Source: Protea cynaroides (taxonomy: Eukaryota > Streptophyta > Magnoliopsida > Proteales > Proteaceae). Taken from it: a stretch of DNA of 64,000 nucleotides. Both the position numbers and the translations under genes were made by a program. Each line of letters starts with the position of its first letter. The first letter of the stretch is position 1. Of this stretch, positions 58,389 through 64,000 are shown one piece after another. The notes below the pieces were generated by a model. It made no database searches. It had not been told where the DNA came from and saw only the letters and a list, made by a program, of their open reading frames with translations. Location: assembly GCA_028583415.1 (NCBI GenBank), contig CM053274.1, positions 94,644,549 through 94,708,548 of the forward strand, in the 5' to 3' direction.

Positions 58389-59210
58389 GAGTAAATTACA
58401 CTCACCTCCCTTGTACTTTGATCAAATGATACTAACCTCTCCTTGAAGTTTAGATTTTACCTTCAACTCCAATCAACCAACAGTGTTAACATTAGGTAAT
58501 GAAAAACACCAGGTTGGATTCTAAGTGTTCTGTATTGATTTGTTAAGCCATTAGAAAAAGCAACACAAGAAACCTTCATATTCTTCGCCTTTTTGTTCTT
58601 CAAGAAACCTCGCTGAGTCGGTGAAGATGAAGACCCACCATTCATCAACCCAACTGCCATAGCCATCTTGTGATCAATAAAACCCAAACTCTGATCAACT
58701 CCATCATTCTGTAAGAGTTCTTTGAAAAGAAAGCATAACCCAGAAAATCCAATGAATTTCCAAATCTCTTGAAAAAGTACTCTATACAAAAAGGAAAGGG
58801 AAACCTAAAGCCCCAATAATGGATGATGATGATTATACAGAAATGTCCAGTGGAGGAGAAACAACTTGAACTTGGTAAGGACACTAGTTGTGATTCTTAA
58901 GGCCTGTTTGTATTCAAAATCTTTTGAAGGGGTATAGTTGTTGATTTACAGATTAGAAATCACAAAGAAGAAGAAGCCTCTTTATATTTGAAAGGGGTAT
59001 AATTGGAACTTTACTACTACTAAGGGGGTAGTTTGGCCATTTATGTTAATATGGCTGAGTGATGTCAGCAACTAACGTCCCTCAACAAATGGCCTGAAGT
59101 TGAATGTAATCTAATTCATAATTGAGGGAGGTTTGTGTAATTTTTAAACTACAAGAGGAGTTTTCTATCATTAGATCTAAATACTGGAGAGGTGAGTGTA
59201 ATTTACCCTT
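58389..59210. mobile_element. Inverted-repeat (MULE-like) element with a coding-like interior
   Basis: Ends: GAGTAAATTACACTCACC on the left and GGTGAGTGTAATTTACCC on the right (inverted), with weaker pairing continuing for about 70-100 bp. TTAAAAA lies on both sides and may be part of the target duplication. The interior on the minus strand (58463-58789) has a protein-like composition, but no domain was recognised. Confidence 0.65.
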
Positions 59211-61125
59211 AAAAAAATAAAAGTATCCGTTCGGATCCGCATGCTGAAATCCTTGGTTAGGTATTGAAAATCACGAAAGACATGCTTTAAATGAAGATCA
59301 TGAAGCACATAAATTAGTTGAGAATCAAAGTCAGGTAATGATGAAGACAGACAAATAGTAAGAACAGAATATGTGGGTATTGAATGGAAAAAGAATGTGT
59401 TGTGTTAGGTTGGATATGGTATGTATTCATAGAATGCATTCTAGGTCAAAAATACATTTTGAGATGATAAAATCAATGTATGATATGCATATTTGTTCAT
59501 TGATCCTGAAATGCTTTAAAGAACACAGTCCATTCTACATTTTGAACCCAGAATAGAAATACCTCGCTCATCCATTCTTATTTTATTTTGGAAAAATATT
59601 TTCTATTTTGAGAATGCATTTCCAAAAAAGCACACCAAACACAGCTTTGCTTGTGTGGCTCATATCAGGCGCCACACCGTTGTAGATTGACTATATCCTC
59701 GTTAATTAATCAAGCCTTACAATTATGCAAGGACATGACTACTACCAACTTTTCTTCTTACTCAAACCCATCGAAAAAGCCCAGACCAAACCGATAATGA
59801 TACAAGATCTGATAAAAACCTAAAATTCAATGATTTAGTTTTGAACTTACTGATACCATATCGAAATCAGACCGAACCATTCGATTAACACCCTTACCCG
59901 AAAAGCTGTCTCATAGAAATTTAATACCTAATTTTTTTTTTTGGCAAAAAAATTGTTTCCCTTATCATCACTTCACCAACATGACCGAAACACTGGGCCT
60001 TCGATACCCATCTCCTTTCAACTTCCATTCACCATAAATTTATTTTCAGTAAGAACATTTCCATCTGAAAGAGGGTCACATATAGGTAGAAACTTAGTTT
60101 TTCATGGCTCTTTTGGTCATGGTTTTAGGTATATATATATATCGGTTGGTATCACTGGTCTAGTCAATATGGTATCGTTTAATTGAATCGATATGAGACT
60201 GACACTTCAATACTGACTAACATGTGACTGATACTGATCGATATAAAAAATATATATATCACGTCAGCATATGGCCAATACTGACCTATTTTTCCAGTGC
60301 CTCTTGTTCATCTAAAAAAAAAGCCAAAAGGGAAAGCATGTGTTTTCTCATCAATCTCCATCCTTGTTTCTCAGGAGGAGTACTGAAGAGCCTACTTAAT
60401 AATTATAGTGTCTGGGTCTACTCCAAAAAAACAAAAGGTGCTTTCACCAGATTTATGAGTTATGTTGTTTGGAAGGTAGGAAAGTTCAATAGGTAGTTGT
60501 TGAAATACACATATATCCACCATTCAATTTGTCCAAAGTCCTTGCAGTGCATGAATTGCCACGTTTGACAAATTTAAGCCCTTCCATCCGTGCATATGAT
60601 TGTGTCCATCTTATTTTTTAATATATTTTAATTAATATCGATCGATCACGTATTAGCACGTCATTGGACTCGTATTTGAAAACCGATCCTGATTCAATAT
60701 TCGATTTATTTTTAATTATTTTTTAATCAATATCAACCAGGTTGAGTACCCCATTGGAGTCATAACCGGTCGTTATCAGATCAGGGACAAAATGAATATT
60801 CACAGGAACAATCTTAAAAAGGGGTCCAAAATTAAATTTTGGTGTGATTGCAGTTTGGCTATTCTCAATTTTTATAATGGATTAATCCTGCTTTTTAGAA
60901 AACCTAATGAAATTGCAGGTTATGTGATGACTAATATTGTTTCAGTTCTTCTTTATTTTAGTATAATGTTAGGTGTAAAAAGACCCTCATTGTAAGTAAG
61001 ATTTCTTTTGGGCTTCTCCCTCCTAAAAAAGCTTCAAACTCTCATCATTCAATGACTATTCTCCACTCCCACCCCACCCATCAAATGTTTGCATGAGAGA
61101 GAAAGAGAAAAGAGAGAGAAAGTGA

Positions 61126-61161
<36 letters not shown>

Positions 61162-61919
61162 GATATGTATGTTCAGTCACAGTCCTATTTTATGGAAACC
61201 TCGCGTGCACCATGAACTGACAGTCTCTGGGGCAAAAGCCATTAAGTGATATGACCATAATGCCCTTGACTTTTTTAATCTTACATTGACTGATTGGTCT
61301 TTCATCAGATCGTCAAAAAGTTTCTTACTAACCTAACTATATTAGTAAAAGAGGCAAGTGACCATGATTATGGGGCCTGTTTTTTATATTATTTTTTTTC
61401 TGAAATTTGGTAAAGAGAACTGTACATCTGTATGGTGTTTGTAGAGGTGAGTTCCCATCAAGAAGAGAGGGGAAAAAATAAAAATTAAATAATATAAATG
61501 GAGCTGGTCCATACTTCATCAGATCATTGTAATAACTATTCCTTTTATTATATTTTTCATCATTGACAAGTACCATTATTGTCATCACATGAGTTTTCAT
61601 GAAGATCTTATAAAATAAGTTTTCATTGAAAGACTAGGATCAGAAAAACAATCATGGGTCCTCCTTTTTATTACATCTTTCCTCCCTTTCTGATAGTTAG
61701 AGAACATGGATACATCAATGCATGTAGCTAGAGGCAAAGATATCCAAACAAGATATATATATATATATATATATATATCAAGCCTTTCATATGTAAATAT
61801 TTTCATGAATGAAGAGAAAAACTAGGAAAAAAGGAAACAAAATATATAAATCTATTTCATTAGTGTAATACAAGGCTCTTGTCTACTATCTATTAACTAA
61901 TTTATCTCTATACATACAA
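59211..61919. other. Gene-free spacer downstream of the kinase
   Basis: Includes a GA run at 61128-61158, a TATCGAT-rich degenerate repeat at 60130-60790 and an AT run at 61752-61778. The nearest part is the likely 3'UTR of the kinase. No gene supported. Confidence 0.4.
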
Positions 61920-63482
61920 TTAGAAGTAATCAAAATGGTGAGGGATTTGATAAGTGGCATCTCTTTCTTTCTTGGTTAACTTAGGTATGGAAGCATTGCT
62001 CCTGATTTGCAGCATATCTCTAGGGACTTCAGGAGGCCTGACTGATCTAATCAAAGCCCAATTGACACCCTTGAAGAATTCATGCCTCTTGATCTCAACA
62101 GAACCCTTGGAGCTTCCAAGCCTCTTCTTTGGGTTCTTCACTAGTAACTTGCTTATAAGGTCTTGAACCTTCACCATTTCTTCAAACTCTTTACTACTAC
62201 TTACAGCAATCCTTGGAAAGGTTAATGGCTGCTTAATGATGTTGATGAGGGTCTTCTCATTGTTTTCACCTATAAAGGGTGTCTTACCATACAAAAGCTC
62301 ATACAAGAACACCCCAAGAGTCCACCAATCCACAGCACTACCATGACCAATTCCTGAGATCACCTCTGGTGCCAAGTACTCATGAGTTCCAACAAAGGAC
62401 TTGGATCTAGCATTAATGGGTTCTGCAACCAATTCTGTATCAGTATCTAGCAAATCTACTTGTGCCCTGGTCATGATGCCCTCCTCCTTCTTCTTGTTAG
62501 GAGATGAGAAACAAGAAAGTACAGGTTGCATGGGTGTAGCACATGAGGAGAAAGAGCTCTTCTCCTCCTCCAGCTGAGAGTGAGGATCAAGCTTGGTTTT
62601 GAGGAGCTTAGGAACAACATCACACTTGAGGGAGAGATCGAAGTCAGAGAGCATGATGTGCCCATCTTCTCTAACAAGTACATTCTCTGGCTTAAGATCT
62701 CTATAAACAACACCCATCATATGTAGATACTCCAAAGCCACAAGGGTCTCCGCTGCATAAAACCTGTGTAATTTGAAAATTCATAAGGTTTCATAAGCTC
62801 CAGAACTGTTGGAACGCGGTTAAATCAAGCAATTTAATCTATCGTATCTCATGAACTATATTGACTCAATCTAAGGCTCGTATACTACTGGATTGGATCC
62901 TAGTAGACACATAACATAAAATGATCAGTGACGGACTTACTTGGCTGATGAGTTACTAAACCGCTTCCCGGGCTGGCGTTGGCGGGTAGCATGGAGGTCC
63001 CCACCGGGGCAGAACTCCATGACGAGACAAGAGTAGTGTGAAGCTTTGAACTCGGCATAGAGAGTGGGGAGAAAAGGGTGGTCAAGGATACCCAGTATCT
63101 CCTTCTCCATGTCTGCCCTCTGAAGCTTCTTTCTGAACTCAAGTGCTTCTCTGTCCACCACCTTCATGGCATACAAGCCCTCTGTTGAGCTTCGGAGCTG
63201 GCATAGGTAGACGTTGCCTATGTCACCACTGCCAAGTCGGCGGAGTAAATGAAAGTGGTCCAACCCAACTCGACCTTTCTCTCCCCTGAGACGTTTCATG
63301 GCCTCCCAGGCAGCTTGGTTTGCCTTATGTGGCTTCTGACCACCACAGTTGTCTGCGTTAGAACAGGCAGAGATGGAGCTCCGGCAACTGAGGTCACTGA
63401 TAAAACTGTGACCGGAATCTGGCATCGTGATTGAAGAACTGCTGCTGTCATAGTCGGATTCATCTCGGCTTGTGACTTTCAT
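61920..63482 (-). CDS. PID2: AGC VIII protein kinase, PINOID2-like (two exons)
   Basis: Exon 1 is 63482-62941 and exon 2 is 62763-61920, GT-AG and in phase, 461 residues. Ser-rich N-terminus, then K-P-H-K-A-N-Q-A-A-W-E-A-M at about 50-62. Kinase motifs: Gly loop L-G-S-G-D-I-G (83-89), Lys107, Glu126, Y-R-D-L-K-P-E-N (201-208), and D-F-D (221-223) replacing D-F-G, the mark of plant AGC VIII kinases. A long insert separates D-F-D from S-F-V-G-T-H-E-Y-L-A-P-E, also typical. The C-terminus F-D-Y-F is a PIF-type hydrophobic motif that docks PDK1. Relatives phosphorylate PIN auxin exporters at the plasma membrane; that role is inferred. The N-terminal block suggests PINOID2 rather than PINOID, WAG or D6PK, but I am surer of the clade than of the name. 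Confidence 0.92.
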
Positions 63483-63483
63483 G

Positions 63484-63485
<2 letters not shown>

Positions 63486-63522
<37 letters not shown>
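63486..63522 (-). repeat. GA microsatellite immediately before the kinase ATG
   Basis: On the coding strand about 18 GA units end only 3-4 bases before the start codon, so the repeat lies in the 5'UTR. Confidence 0.9.
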
Positions 63523-63523
<1 letters not shown>

Positions 63524-63560
63524 AACTACATGAGTTTCTTCAACTTCGTAACGCATGGGT

Positions 63561-63573
63561 TATTATATATAAC
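63561..63573 (-). promoter_or_regulatory. Likely TATA box of the kinase gene
   Basis: TTATATATAATA on the minus strand about 80-90 bp upstream of the ATG. The leader would be about 50 bases and mostly the GA repeat. Confidence 0.45.
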
Positions 63574-64000
63574 AGATTCAAATTGACTGAGACTCACAAT
63601 TACAATATTGTCCTCTAAACTCATTACATTTTACAATGATGTGCCATCAGTCTCTGATTATTCTTTGTTTATTAATAATGATTGGGTTCCTAATCCGATA
63701 TTGATCCATGAATCATTAGACCCATTTTGGAACTGATGGAATTTTAGATATTTTCACTCTTTTGCTGAATTGTAATTTCTTTGAGAGATATTTTTGGGTG
63801 AAGAAGCTGTAGAAAGGTAGGAGAGGTTACATGGGGCATCCGTGCCCACATTAAATTCCACCTCAAATATGCATGTCACCTTTTTATCCCTTAATGGTAT
63901 ACTCATGTGGCATGTGAACAGGATGGGGACCTTCAGTTAAATTTCAGTAATGGATTTCAATTTTGTTCTTCCCATATTTGGTATTTTGTTTCTTAAATAT
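63574..64000. other. Upstream region of the kinase gene
   Basis: AT-rich sequence with no further gene or repeat recognised up to the window edge. Confidence 0.4.

Noticed and set aside
1..64000. Known conserved microRNA genes (miR156, 159, 160, 164-169, 171, 172, 319, 390, 393, 396, 408)
   Set aside because: No mature sequence was recognised by eye on either strand; a search could still find divergent ones.

Overview
This is plant nuclear DNA. The coding sequence is split by GT-AG introns, is AT-rich, and sits in a large excess of transposon relics, microsatellites and poly-A/poly-T tracts. Protein similarity recognised from memory points to a flowering plant; the species cannot be named from the sequence alone. 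Exon boundaries were worked out by hand from splice sites, reading phase and family resemblance. No alignment or database search was run.

Six host genes can be supported. From left to right they are: (1) the 3' part of a small, conserved, uncharacterised membrane-protein gene (+, 2377-3354); (2) a 13-exon NADH-cytochrome b5 reductase-like gene of the mitochondrial type (CBR2, -, 5811-25430), spread over 19.6 kb because its introns filled with repeats; (3) a two-exon Asp/Glu racemase-superfamily gene (+, 36354-40397); (4) a RanBP2-type zinc-finger gene with three fingers (-, 45824-46963, with a likely 5'UTR intron reaching to about 47360); (5) an early nodulin 93 gene (ENOD93, -, 54741-55365); (6) an AGC VIII protein kinase most like PINOID2 (-, 61920-63482). 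They belong to unrelated pathways (respiration and redox, amino-acid racemisation, RNA or protein binding, auxin-type signalling), so no functional cluster is implied.

Mobile DNA dominates the rest. The left edge carries the tail of a LINE-like element. An element with nested terminal inverted repeats (3935-5413) carries a leucine-rich-repeat receptor fragment, which looks like gene capture by a Mutator-like (Pack-MULE) element. Intron 3 of the reductase gene holds an older LTR relic with strange low-complexity leader sequence (15.3-17.5 kb) and then a decayed but structurally recognisable Ty1/copia element (17773-22968) in the orientation opposite to the host gene. Another element with inverted repeats of about 170 bp (25795-27776) lies just upstream of the reductase promoter. 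A 0.69 kb sequence is repeated in direct orientation at 27.8 and 29.8 kb. Smaller inverted-repeat elements lie at 33.0, 37.8 (a near-complete foldback inside the racemase intron), 52.1 and 58.4 kb. A SINE with a perfect 17-bp target duplication sits inside the intron of the zinc-finger gene.

No tRNA, rRNA, CRISPR array or known conserved plant microRNA was found by eye. The most unusual items are the nested captured-gene element, the foldback in the racemase intron, the array of short hairpin units near 17.2 kb, and a one-base phase conflict between reductase exons 2 and 3.
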